Assembly: GCA_012033015.1 (NCBI GenBank)
Contig: JAAUPS010000010.1
Span: 1-51,947, forward strand
Direction: 5' to 3'
From: Phormidesmis sp. RL_2_1
Lineage (GTDB): Bacteria; Cyanobacteriota; Cyanobacteriia; Phormidesmidales; Phormidesmidaceae
Length of the DNA: 51,947 nucleotides
Shown here one piece after another: positions 16,885 to 25,565 of the stretch; the first letter of the stretch is position 1, and the number at the start of each line of letters is the position of its first letter. The position numbers and the translations under genes are program-made. The notes below the pieces were generated by a model. The model saw only the letters and a list, made by a program, of their open reading frames with translations. It ran no database searches and had not been told where the DNA came from.

Positions 16885-18165
16885 CTACAGCGCAGCATTA
16901 GGCGAGCAGTCAAGCAAGCGCACCATCGCTGCAGCCGCATAGTTACGCTGGGCAGACTGGTTGGGCTCAAAACGGTTACCCGTTTCATTAAGGGATGTCG
17001 CGACACCGCAGTATGAAGATAATCCTGTGATCTGCGCTTGCGCCCAATGCCCTTGAATATCGCTGAAAGTTTGCGCCGATCGGTTTGGCGTAAGCGCTGT
17101 TACCCCATTTTTGTAGAGCGCTGCTTTATTGACAATGGCAATCAGTTCAGCGCGAGTCACTTCTTGTGTGGGCTTAAAGGTACCATCGGGGTAACCCGTC
17201 ACTATCCCTAGATCCTGCGCCTTCTTAATTTTGGCGGCGCTCCAGCGATTAGCAGCCACATCAGGATAAGGGGCAGCCGTCGCTGTCGGTAAGTTAGCCG
17301 CTTCACCCAACGCTTCGATCGCCATCGAAACCACCTGCTCACGCGTTAAAGAAGCTCTTGGGCGGAACGTATTATCTTCAGGAAAGCCTGAGACAAAGCC
17401 TAGCTGCAACGCTCGGTTGATTTCAGCGGCGTAGGTATCACCGGCGACATCTCGGAAAGTTGCCGTAGGCGGTGTGGGTGTTGGCGTAGGCGTTGGTGTG
17501 GGCGTCGGCTGCACCACCTCTCCACCGCCTTGCTGAATCAACTGCGCCACGCTGAGGTCATTTGCTAAATAGGTGCGGCCTGTGGTGCGTCCGTCAAAGG
17601 TTTGGCGGGTCAGTCGCCAGCCTGGATTTAAAAACACTTTGGTAAATCCGCTGGGGGCAATGCCGTCAGTTTGACCAATCTTAAATTTTTGCGCCCCTGC
17701 ACCGGCAAAGGGCGTGGGCTTAGCGTACAAAACGAGCACATTGCCTTCCTGTTCTAGTACCGGATCGTACTTAATATCTGAACCTGCTGTGCGGATAAGG
17801 TAGCCGTTAGTGTCTGTGCTACGACCGCAGATTCCAGAGAAGTCAGCCATCTGTGCTAGCAGCGGCAGCACGACAGTGGGACTAGAGCCAACGGTGCTAA
17901 AGCAAGGGGGTTGGGCGGCTTTTTGTTCAATGATCATCAAGCCATAACGCTGGGTGCCACCGAGACGACTGGTTGGATTGGAAACCAGGATAAAGGGCGC
18001 CTGATCGGTTTCTTGCATTCCAAAAGGTGACGCTTGTGCGAGCTGAATCGCGTTAGCGATAGGCTGCACTTGGGCCAACACTGAAGGGGCTTGGCTGGTC
18101 GTAATGGCGATCGCAGCCGTTGCCAGCGCAGCGATAGATAGGCGAAATGATTTCATCTTTTGCAT
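16885..18165 (-). CDS. Secreted DUF3747 and S-layer-homology (SLH) protein
   Basis: 426 residues with an N-terminal signal peptide (SIAALATAAIAITTSQAPSV, cleavage probably after VLAQ). Residues about 45-205 match the cyanobacterial DUF3747 pattern (MQETDQAPFILVSNPTSRLG). A PTPTPTPTPT linker follows, then three SLH modules: FRDVAGDTYAAEINRALQLG, YPDVAANRWSAAKIKKAQDL and FSDIQGHWAQAQITGLS. SLH domains usually bind peptidoglycan-linked polymer, so an envelope location is likely. It is monocistronic. A second Met at residue 4 is an equally good start. Confidence 0.85.
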   Translation of the reverse strand: MQKMKSFRLSIAALATAAIAITTSQAPSVLAQVQPIANAIQLAQASPFGMQETDQAPFILVSNPTSRLGGTQRYGLMIIEQKAAQPPCFSTVGSSPTVVLPLLAQMADFSGICGRSTDTNGYLIRTAGSDIKYDPVLEQEGNVLVLYAKPTPFAGAGAQKFKIGQTDGIAPSGFTKVFLNPGWRLTRQTFDGRTTGRTYLANDLSVAQLIQQGGGEVVQPTPTPTPTPTPTPPTATFRDVAGDTYAAEINRALQLGFVSGFPEDNTFRPRASLTREQVVSMAIEALGEAANLPTATAAPYPDVAANRWSAAKIKKAQDLGIVTGYPDGTFKPTQEVTRAELIAIVNKAALYKNGVTALTPNRSAQTFSDIQGHWAQAQITGLSSYCGVATSLNETGNRFEPNQSAQRNYAAAAMVRLLDCSPNAAL

Positions 18166-18734
18166 GTCCTTAAACAGTAGATTTCACAATGATCGGCGAA
18201 TGATTGGCGACAGCGGACAACGTCAGCACCCGACACAAAAATCCGACATAAAGATATAGTTATCATTCGAAAATGTGTGGATTTCGAGAAGATGTTGAGG
18301 ATTCTTTGTTGAGTTTCCGGTTGAGACTGTTATTTTTAGCCCGTTCACAAGCTAGACCGTTCACAAGCTAGACCGTTCACAAGCTAGACCGTTCACAAGC
18401 TAGACCGTTCACAAACTAGCCCGTTCACACAATACCTGTGAATTTGCGTCAATCATCTTAAAACAAAATTGAATGAACCCCTTGAAATAGCGGTTCAAAC
18501 CCTCTACAACCCCCTTCTAAAACTGTTCGAGAACACTTTGAAGCAATAACCTCAGTGGGTATACTGAAACAGATCAAGAGAGAGGTTGGTGTTGTCGTAT
18601 CAGGCATCGGGAAAATGACTGATTTAGTGTGTCAGTAGTATGTGAGTTTTTGCAGCTAGCTCTTGCCACTTTCCTACAGTGTCTGACACCATAGAACGAA
18701 GTGATAGAACAAACCTGAGAGGTCGTCTTGCGCT
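18166..18734. other. Intergenic region with a 16-bp repeat block
   Basis: Divergent upstream region of the SLH gene and the pentapeptide gene. Apart from the repeat at 18341-18420 and a GTGTCTGACACC partial palindrome near 18680, I see nothing recognisable. Confidence 0.5.
18341..18420. repeat. Five tandem 16-bp repeats (CCGTTCACAAGCTAGA)
   Basis: Units start at 18341, 18357, 18373, 18389 and 18405; the last is CCGTTCACAAACTAGC, followed by a partial CCGTTCACA. They contain no spacers. Confidence 0.95.
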
Positions 18735-19358
18735 ATGCATACAGGAATAATTGATTTAATCCGTAAGTGCGATCGCGTCAGGGTCGCTTTCACAGTCGGC
18801 ACAATCTCCGGTGCCCTCTCCATCGGCACCTTACTCAGTACGCTGGCCCTCATTCAGCCCGCTCAGGCCGCCGATGAAGCCGCGATTAAAAGACTCATTG
18901 AAACCAACGAATGCGAGGGTTGCGACCTGCACGAAGCTGACTTACGGCGGCTAGATCTCTCTGGCGCTAACCTCAACGGTGCTGACTTAGAAGGCGCTAA
19001 TTTTTACTATGCCAATTTAGACGGTGCCCAGCTCAACGGTGCCAACATGGTCGATGTCAACTTAGGCTATGCCAGTGCTCGCGGTACTGTAATGGATGGT
19101 GCTGACTTACGCTATGCCATTTTTGATCGCACTGATTTAACCAACGCCTCAATGATGCAAGCCGACCTGCGCGAGTCTTACATCGATGGTGCCATCTTGA
19201 CCAACACCAAGCTCGATGACGCTGACATGCGCGATACCTTATTTATCGCTGCAGATTTTTCAACAGCGAGCCTGTGTGGCGCATTAACTTGGTCAGGCAT
19301 TGAGTATCGCCGAGGCTGTAGCGTAGCCGTACCCGAAGAAATTGACGATCAGCGCTAA
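18735..19358 (+). CDS. Exported pentapeptide-repeat protein
   Basis: 207 residues. A hydrophobic segment (about residues 18-42) ends in QPAQAADEA, a likely signal peptide with cleavage after AQA, pointing to the periplasm or thylakoid lumen. Residues about 65-185 are A(D/N)LXX pentapeptides such as ANLNGADLEGANF, which form a right-handed quadrilateral beta-helix. Paired cysteines occur in NECEGCDLH and near the C-terminus. Function is unknown; many cyanobacteria have lumenal members. Confidence 0.88.
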   Translation: MHTGIIDLIRKCDRVRVAFTVGTISGALSIGTLLSTLALIQPAQAADEAAIKRLIETNECEGCDLHEADLRRLDLSGANLNGADLEGANFYYANLDGAQLNGANMVDVNLGYASARGTVMDGADLRYAIFDRTDLTNASMMQADLRESYIDGAILTNTKLDDADMRDTLFIAADFSTASLCGALTWSGIEYRRGCSVAVPEEIDDQR

Positions 19359-19539
19359 AAAAATTCTCTTGCTCAGGTCTTACAGCGGTTCTTACCAGGG
19401 TTTCTTACAGGTACCCCAAGATATATCAGGCGATAATCAAGTGGGGTGAGCATCGAGCAAGGTCACGCCAGCCCAATCAACGGCCCGCTCAAAAGACCAC
19501 TCACCAATCAAAAGACCACTCAGCAGAGCCCTTGACTCA

Positions 19540-20019
19540 TCAGCGCTGAGTCAGTTGCTTCGTATGCCACCAGTTCTTCAGTTCGGTAGGCAGGGTATCG
19601 GTGTAAATCGTCATAATCATAGGCTCGCTCCGATAGCTTTGACCGACGATTTCGACACAGTAGGAGGGGTGCGTACGAGTAGCTAAGTCAGCGATAAACC
19701 GACGGCCAATGCGCCGCCAGCTCGGCTCTTTGCTATGCCATTGGATGCGGCAGCAGGGCCAAGGGAGTTGCTCACGATCATATAGGCGACAGCAAGGGCC
19801 GATGACACGGTAGGTCAGATGTGCTCCTAGGCTCGTGAAGATGTAGCCCGTGGGCCATGGGTGGGCATACGCAGGCAGGGCGACAGCCGAGGAAAGTGAC
19901 GTTGTAGGCGCACTGACGTTCATGAAAAATGACGTATTATCTATAAATTGGCCGGAATGAGCGGTTGGGATTGTTGGGATTGTAGTGCCCCAGGGGATAA
20001 AAGAAAATGACGGAATCAC
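19540..20019 (-). CDS. Uncharacterised ORF, start uncertain
   Basis: Open frame of 159 residues I do not recognise. From residue 33 (MNVSAPTTSLSSAVALPAYA, 19923) the composition looks more protein-like than the Pro/Thr-rich beginning. It contains cysteines in GPCCRLYDR and WPCCRIQW, and GRRFIADLATRTHPSYCVEI. The longest version overlaps the start of the divergent DUF2470 gene by 13 bp, so a shorter product is likelier. No ribosome-binding site is evident. It could be a small conserved cyanobacterial protein or a chance frame. Confidence 0.4.
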   Translation of the reverse strand: MIPSFSFIPWGTTIPTIPTAHSGQFIDNTSFFMNVSAPTTSLSSAVALPAYAHPWPTGYIFTSLGAHLTYRVIGPCCRLYDREQLPWPCCRIQWHSKEPSWRRIGRRFIADLATRTHPSYCVEIVGQSYRSEPMIMTIYTDTLPTELKNWWHTKQLTQR

Positions 20020-20288
20020 AAAAGTCAGAAAAAATTACGAGCCAAGTGAGCGATCGCATCTGTAAACATATGAATAAAGATCATGCCGAAGCCGTCCTCA
20101 CCTACGTCCACAAATATGGCCACCAGCAGGCAGCCACCGCTGCAATCCTAACAGCCATTGATCACAAGGGTATGGATTTAGATGCACAAGTCAACGGTGA
20201 AACCCTATGCGTGCGCATCGCCTTTGACCACGAACTCAAAGACGCCGCTGATGCCCACCATACGCTAGTTGCTATGCTCAGGGCATAG
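20007..20288 (+). CDS. DUF2470-domain protein
   Basis: 93 residues that match the DUF2470 domain, known as the C-terminal part of HugZ-like heme-utilisation proteins: VSDRICKHMNKDHAEAVLTY at about 14-33 and ITAIDHKGMDL-like ILTAIDHKGMDLDA at about 47-60. Here it stands alone without the split-barrel oxidase domain. It lies 48 bp upstream of a small ferredoxin gene on the same strand, so co-transcription is likely. A heme-linked role is suggested by family only. Confidence 0.82.
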   Translation: MTESQKSEKITSQVSDRICKHMNKDHAEAVLTYVHKYGHQQAATAAILTAIDHKGMDLDAQVNGETLCVRIAFDHELKDAADAHHTLVAMLRA

Positions 20289-20336
20289 ATGACAGCACAG
20301 ATAGAAGCTACAGAAAATCAGAGGCGGATTGTGTAA

Positions 20337-20675
20337 ATGACAACGGTAAAAGTTCATTTCTTGCCTGATGATGTAATCGTTACCGCGAAAGTTGGAGAAG
20401 CGCTACTAGATGTAGCTGCTCGAGCAGGGGTACATATTTCAACTGGCTGTTTGATGGGATCTTGCCACGCCTGCGAAGTAGAACTCGCTGGTGAAGAAGA
20501 ACCCATACTGGCCTGCCTGAGTACAGTGCCAAGTAAAGTGCCAAGTAAAGTGCCAAATACGGTACCAGCTAAAGCGCCAGCCCAGCCAGAACCAGCTACT
20601 TCAGATTTGGCCCAGCCAGATCCGGCCCATCTAGACCTTCTAGAAATCAATTTGCTTACCGACCCCACCTGGTAA
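20337..20675 (+). CDS. Small 2Fe-2S ferredoxin with repeat-expanded C-terminal linker
   Basis: 112-residue plant-type fold ferredoxin. Cluster ligands are Cys38, Cys43, Cys46 and Cys60 in TGCLMGSCHACEVEL...LACLS, so the last gap is 13 residues instead of the 29 of photosynthetic ferredoxin. The C-terminus ends LLTDPTW, which I associate with a short cyanobacterial ferredoxin group. Between them, residues 63-105 are a Pro/Ala/Lys-rich stretch (VPSKVPSKVPNTVPAKAPA) encoded by tandem GTGCCAAGTAAA repeats. Probably in one transcript with the DUF2470 gene. The redox partner is unknown. Confidence 0.85.
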   Translation: MTTVKVHFLPDDVIVTAKVGEALLDVAARAGVHISTGCLMGSCHACEVELAGEEEPILACLSTVPSKVPSKVPNTVPAKAPAQPEPATSDLAQPDPAHLDLLEINLLTDPTW

Positions 20676-20937
20676 TCTTCACGTTCTACCTATCCAATGC
20701 AAAAGTTCGGTTGCCATTCGGTTTCACCCCATAGGCGAAGGTAAATCAGCTTGTTACATTAAGGTCATCTAGAAAGCAATACAAAGCTTTAGAACACATA
20801 GGAGCTGGATACGTCAAAGGGCATCGTCTCTTTTTTAGTCCTTATTTGAAAAAAGGCTAGCCCAACCCAAAAATTGCGTTCTAGTCTGTTAGCTCCAACT
20901 CTGTTAGCCCCAACTCTAAAGGACAGAAGGTATCAGC

Positions 20938-21285
20938 ATGGACAACGTCACCGGGAAACTGCCAGAATTTATGAACTCTAACTCTGCCAAAGAAAATGCG
21001 CTGCTCAGCTACGTCAGAACCATGGACGAAGAAACCATTAGCCAGCTATCGCGCCCAGACTCCAACGAAGTCATGCAAGTCATGGAGCATAACGTCATTG
21101 GTCTCCTAGGTGGCCTGCCCTCTGGTCAGTTCGATGTATCTGTCACCACCAACCGAGAAAATTTAGGACGCTTGCTAGCTTCTGCCATGATGAGCGGATA
21201 CTTTTTGCGGGGCGCTGAGCAACGGCTGGCTTTTGAAGAGCAGTTCATGGGCTCATTCGATAGTACGTCAGATAACCAGGCGTAA
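20938..21285 (+). CDS. DUF760 family protein
   Basis: 115-residue protein of the cyanobacterial/plastid DUF760 family. The core ETISQLSRPDSNEVMQVMEH and NVIGLLGGLPSGQFDVSVTT and the following NRENLGRLLASAMMSGYFL fit the family. AAAGGACAGAAGG upstream supplies a ribosome-binding site. Soluble; no known function. Confidence 0.85.
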   Translation: MDNVTGKLPEFMNSNSAKENALLSYVRTMDEETISQLSRPDSNEVMQVMEHNVIGLLGGLPSGQFDVSVTTNRENLGRLLASAMMSGYFLRGAEQRLAFEEQFMGSFDSTSDNQA

Positions 21286-21448
21286 TCAGCCATCGCTGTT
21301 ATAGGTAGCCGCCGTAAGGAGCCGCCGCAGTAAGGATCCGCCGCCGTAAGGATCAGCATCCATCGCTCATCGCCTTGACCCTTGTGCCCCCGCACAGCTT
21401 TTGTACAGTCATTGCTAATACAGTCATCTTCTGGACAATCACCTCGTA

Positions 21449-21480
21449 AAAGCTCGGTAGATCAAGGTCTACCGAGCTTT
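21449..21480 (+). promoter_or_regulatory. 13-bp hairpin directly abutting the mutY start codon
   Basis: AAGCTCGGTAGA and its complement TCTACCGAGCTT form a perfect 13-bp stem (21449-21461 with 21468-21480) with loop TCAAGG. The ATG at 21481 is the next base. It may end the DUF760 transcript or hide the mutY ribosome-binding region. Confidence 0.65.
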
Positions 21481-22572
21481 ATGCTGTCTCAGGCAACGGT
21501 TTTTGACTTACGGCGAGAGCTTCTCACTTGGTACGCCGATCAGGGCCGTGATCTGCCTTGGAGACATAGTCGAGATCCCTATGCGATCTGGATTTCGGAA
21601 ATCATGCTGCAGCAGACTCAGGTGAAAACGGTCATTCCCTACTACGAGCGCTGGCTAGATAAATTTTCTACCATAGAAGCCTTGGCAGCCGCCGATCAGC
21701 AAACGGTACTGAAACTGTGGGAGGGGCTAGGCTACTACGCACGCGCTAGAAATTTACACAAAGCAGCTCAGCAGATAGTGTACGAGTATGGTGGCCAGTT
21801 TCCTCGTACTTTGGCAGATGCTCAAAAGCTCAAAGGGATTGGCCGCACCACTGCAGGCGGCATCCTCAGCGCTGCCTTTAACCTCCCTACAGCTATTCTC
21901 GACGGCAATGTCAAACGAGTCATTGCCCGCATGGTTGCTTTCCCGGCTGTTCCTAACAGGGCGCTTGACCAGCTTTGGCACATCTCTGAACAACTCCTCG
22001 ATCCGCAGCAGCCTAGAAACTTCAACCAAGCCATCATGGATTTAGGTGCGACCTTATGTACTCGTCACCAGCCTGCCTGCCTACGATGCCCTTGGCAAAC
22101 CCACTGCGCAGCGTACAATCAAAATGCTGTATCCCAATTTCCCATGACAGAATCTCGCCAGCCCATTCCTCACAAACACATTGGCGTCGCCGTGATTACT
22201 GACGCCCAAGGCAATATTTTGATTGATCGTCGCAAACAGGAAGGCTTGCTTGGTGGCCTATGGGAATTTCCGGGTGGCAAAATTGAGCCCGGTGAAAGTG
22301 TAGAAGAGTGCATTCGTCGGGAGATAACAGAAGAGCTAGGCATTGAGATAGAAGTGGGCAGTCGCCTCATTACCATTGAGCACGCTTACACCCACTTCAA
22401 AGTCACCCTTAACGTATTCAACTGTCGGCACCTCAGCGGCGAGCCTCAGCCCATCGAATGCGATGAAGTCAAATGGGTCACCCTCGACGAAATTGATGAA
22501 TATCCTTTTCCCAAGGCAAACGGCAAAATTATTGAAGCCATGCGGCAACAAGCCCAGCAATCCCCAAAATAG
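21481..22572 (+). CDS. mutY: A/G-specific adenine glycosylase MutY
   Basis: Removes A mispaired with 8-oxoguanine. Starting at 21481 (MLSQATVFDLRREL) it has 363 residues: HhH-GPD domain with catalytic Glu in EIMLQQTQV and Asp in LDGNVKRV, helix-hairpin-helix LKGIGRTTAGGI, the 4Fe-4S ligands C-x6-C-x2-C-x5-C in CTRHQPACLRCPWQTHC, and a C-terminal NUDIX-like domain with GGKIEPGESVEECIRREITE. The C-terminal NUDIX part recognises oxoG. An in-frame ATG exists at 21382, but the extra 33 residues translate the hairpin and are unlike MutY. Confidence 0.94.
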   Translation: MLSQATVFDLRRELLTWYADQGRDLPWRHSRDPYAIWISEIMLQQTQVKTVIPYYERWLDKFSTIEALAAADQQTVLKLWEGLGYYARARNLHKAAQQIVYEYGGQFPRTLADAQKLKGIGRTTAGGILSAAFNLPTAILDGNVKRVIARMVAFPAVPNRALDQLWHISEQLLDPQQPRNFNQAIMDLGATLCTRHQPACLRCPWQTHCAAYNQNAVSQFPMTESRQPIPHKHIGVAVITDAQGNILIDRRKQEGLLGGLWEFPGGKIEPGESVEECIRREITEELGIEIEVGSRLITIEHAYTHFKVTLNVFNCRHLSGEPQPIECDEVKWVTLDEIDEYPFPKANGKIIEAMRQQAQQSPK

Positions 22573-22616
22573 TTGGTTCTTTTCTGGACGAACTACTATA
22601 GGCTCTGTCGAGTTAG

Positions 22617-22654
22617 TTATCGCAAAGTCAGAATGCATCCTTATTTTGCGATAA
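22617..22654. terminator. Hairpin between convergent mutY and trpE
   Basis: TTATCGCAAA (22617-22626) pairs with TTTGCGATAA (22645-22654) between the two converging genes. It follows a fragment of the family-B repeat (CTCTGTCGAGTTAG, about 22603-22616). Confidence 0.55.
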
Positions 22655-22676
22655 ACGACGGAGGGTTGCTGAGAGC

Positions 22677-24243
22677 TTAATCTTGGTCGCTTCGACTGAC
22701 ACTTAAGCATCGTACGGCTTCCAACATCCCCTTTGCTTTGTTCAGCGTTTCTTGATACTCACTTTCAGGTATGGAGTCAGCCACTAACCCAGCTCCGGCT
22801 TGGACACTAATGGTTTGGCTGCCATCTTCAGCGGACTGAACAACCATGGTACGGATGGTGATGGCGCTGTTGAGTTGACCTTCGAAGTCGTAGTAGCCAT
22901 AGACGCCGGAGTAGGGGCCGCGGCGGTCGGGTTCCAGCTCGTTGATAATTTGCATGGCGCGAATTTTGGGTGCGCCGCTGACGGTGCCAGCGGGGAAGCT
23001 GGCGGTGAGTAAGTCCCAGGCGGTTTTGTCAGGGGCTAAGTCGCCGACCACATTGCTGACAATGTGCATCACATGGGAGTAGTTTTCGATGACCATCAGC
23101 TCATCAACGACGACGGTGCCGCTGCTGCACACGCGGCCTAGATCGTTGCGGCCCAAATCGACTAGCATGACGTGCTCAGCCACTTCTTTCGGATCAGCGA
23201 GTAAGTCAGCGGCATATTCGGCATCTTCGGCAGGGGTTTTGCCTCTAGGGCGTGTTCCGGCGATGGGGCGAAGGGTGGCCTGCATGGTGGTGCTACCGGA
23301 GCTGTTTTCGCCTGGTTTACGGGTGGCTTTGACCATGACTTCGGGGCTAGAGCCAATGAGCTGCCAACCGCTGAAGTTGAAGTAGCACATGTAGGGGGAG
23401 GGGTTGACCAGTCGCAGAGAGCGATACAGATCAAAAGGATCGCCGCTGTAGCTGGCTTGCAGCCTTTGAGAAGCGACGACTTGAAAAAATGTCGCCTGCG
23501 CGAATGTGTGCCTTGGCTCTTTCGACACAGGCGCAAAATTCCTCGCGGGTGCGGTTGCTGCTATAGGCCAATGGGGGAGCAGTGCTGGCTTCAGGCGATG
23601 TCCATTCTAAGAGGGTATCTTTGGCGCTAAGGGGGAGGCAAAGTTTGCTGACTAGGTTGGTGACGCGATCGCACGCCCCTTGGTAGGCCAGCCGTAAATC
23701 GAGTGTCGGATCTCGCAAATCTGCATAGGCGATCGCCCACACCTTCCGCTTCACCTGATCAAAGATCAACAGATTATCCATCTGCATCCACAGCCCATCT
23801 GGCAAATCATCCTCACGGCGGCCATAGGTCGTGACCGTCGGCTCAATCCATTCGATCAGCTCATAGCCCCAAAACCCAAATAGCCCGCCTATACCGGGCG
23901 GTAGCTGCGGCAGCCGAACCGGCTGCAAAGGCGCTAAGCAATCTTGCAAAATGTCAAAGGGATTGCCTTCGAGTCTGCGGGCACTGGCATCCCGAAAGGT
24001 TTGGGTCGTGATACTCCCTTTCGACTCGAGTACCCACAGCGGATCACAGCCCAAAAAGCTGTAGCGACCTAAGGTTTCGCCACCTTCTACAGATTCCAAC
24101 AAAAAGTTGTAAGGTTGACCTGCACAGACTTTATACCAAGCCGAAACTGGGGTATCGAGATCGGCGACCCACTCTTGATATACCGGGACAAAATTGCCCT
24201 GTTCTGCAAGCTCACAGAAAGTCTCGAAGTCTGGAAAAATCAT
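22677..24243 (-). CDS. trpE: Anthranilate synthase component I (frameshifted in this sequence)
   Basis: Converts chorismate to anthranilate, first step of tryptophan synthesis. The N-terminal domain has [10 protein letters not shown], with LLES being the tryptophan feedback site typical of TrpE rather than PabB. The chorismate-binding domain has [22 protein letters not shown] and [15 protein letters not shown]. At 23484-23489 a run of six A (T on the coding strand) breaks the frame in [13 protein letters not shown]; five would join the frames into 521 residues, a normal TrpE length. The gene lies downstream of psaD on the same strand, an arrangement known from Synechocystis (psaD-trpE). The extra base is likely an error. 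Confidence 0.92.
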
Positions 24244-24892
24244 GGGTTTTGGGCAACTATGTCTGTTGTGGCTTGGGACACTTAGCGCTGTACGTTTTTC
24301 ATTCAGTAAAACCGTTGACGCATAGAGCGCTAAGGAGCTAGCTAGGATACGTAATGCCGAAGGTGGGGTAAAAACAAGGCAGAGTCTCTTATAGTCTCTT
24401 TTGTGAAGATGTGTAAAGGTAAAGGCGTGTAAAGGGGTGTCTGATACTCGCGATCAATGCCAAAAAAAATGAACCCGCATCGCTTTTATCGCCCGCATCG
24501 CTTTTATCGTAGAAGAGAAAACGTACAAAGAGAAACTATTACAAAGAGAAACTATAAAGAGAAATTACAAAGAGAAATTGTCGAACGAAAATGTTTGTAG
24601 GGAAATGTTTGTAGGGAAATGTTTGCAGGGAATGGATAGCAGACCGAAACAAGAAGGACTAAAACAAGAAGGACTAAAACAAAAGGGCAGCTACTAGAGC
24701 TACCCTTCCATCTGAGTTTAATTTGCTACGATCAACAAAGGTATCGACAAAGGGAGATCAACAAAGGCTAATAAGCTGCCAAGGGAGGAAGACTACTAAC
24801 CTAGGGTGTTAATCACCTAGAGCGCTAAACCTCTTAGGGTGCTAAACCTCTTAGGGTGCTAAACCTCTTAGGGTGCTAAACCTCTTGGGGCG
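24244..24892. other. Repeat-dense region between psaD and trpE
   Basis: About 650 bp without a gene. It holds a direct repeat of CGCTTTTATCGCCCGCAT (about 24480-24510), several ACAAAGAGAAACTAT units (about 24523-24580), a GTTTGTAGGGAAAT triplet (about 24593-24625), a doublet AAACAAGAAGGACT (about 24648-24680) and the 17-bp array at the psaD stop. AGGGCAGCTACTAGAGCTACCCTT (24685-24708) is a probable psaD terminator hairpin. Confidence 0.6.
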
Positions 24893-24907
24893 CTAAACCT
24901 CGTAAGG
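24824..24907. repeat. 17-bp tandem repeats that begin in the psaD stop codon
   Basis: GCTAAACCTCTTAGGGT is repeated at 24824, 24841 and 24858, then GCTAAACCTCTTGGGGC at 24875 and the partial GCTAAACCTCGTAAGG at 24892, which includes the psaD stop (24893-24895) and last codons. The downstream units are copies of the gene's own 3' end. Confidence 0.93.
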
Positions 24908-25321
24908 CTCTTTCCCACTGAACTTAATGGTTGCAGGATTAGGATTTTCGCCAATGCTACGATCCTTTTTCCCATTGTATTCGCGCCCTTCATTGACCTT
25001 TTCAGGAAAGACACCGTCTGCAGGGTGCAAGAAAGTAGTCTCGCCGTTGGGCAATACTCGATAGATTTTGTAGTCAGTAATTTTGGGCTTGAACTTAGTC
25101 CTGAGCTGGGCACCTAGGGCTAAGCACTGCTCTTTGCGGGCTAAATACAGCAAATTCTCGCCTTCATTCATAGTGGCAGCGCCACCTGTCGGCATTTCAA
25201 AGACTTGCTCTTTGCTGGATGTCCAGGTAATTGCGTATTTTTCTTCAACAGCGGCCTTAGTTAGGAGACCGCCGGTGCTGCCTCCGAATTTGGGCATCGA
25301 ACCAGTTAACGTTTCTGCCAT
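24893..25321 (-). CDS. psaD: Photosystem I subunit II PsaD
   Basis: Stromal-side PSI subunit that docks ferredoxin. Starting at 25321 ([20 protein letters not shown]) it has 142 residues, close to the usual 138-141. Conserved segments include [46 protein letters not shown] and [16 protein letters not shown]. The 23 codons upstream of 25321 in the same frame are not PsaD-like. It lies upstream of trpE on the same strand. Confidence 0.97.
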   Translation of the reverse strand: MAETLTGSMPKFGGSTGGLLTKAAVEEKYAITWTSSKEQVFEMPTGGAATMNEGENLLYLARKEQCLALGAQLRTKFKPKITDYKIYRVLPNGETTFLHPADGVFPEKVNEGREYNGKKDRSIGENPNPATIKFSGKEPYEV

Positions 25322-25565
25322 GAATGAAATTCTCTCACTTCTTAGCTGATTGGGATCGTAGCATCGCCCCGTGGCCACTTTTACAGGCAAGATACGAAGC
25401 GTAATAGTTCTTTAAATGTGCCGTCGTGATGGCCTAGGGGCTGGGCTGATCAGGTCGGTTTATGCGCAAGGTTCATGGGTCGTTGGTGAATGTTTGCTGC
25501 TAGTGCTGACCCGATGGTTGGAGCGAGTCTATCTCTGGATAGATTGTAAGCTTCCGACTTAAAGG

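Noticed and set aside
22677-24243. trpE as a true pseudogene or a split enzyme
   Set aside because: Only one extra base in a six-A run separates two perfectly collinear halves, with no other decay.
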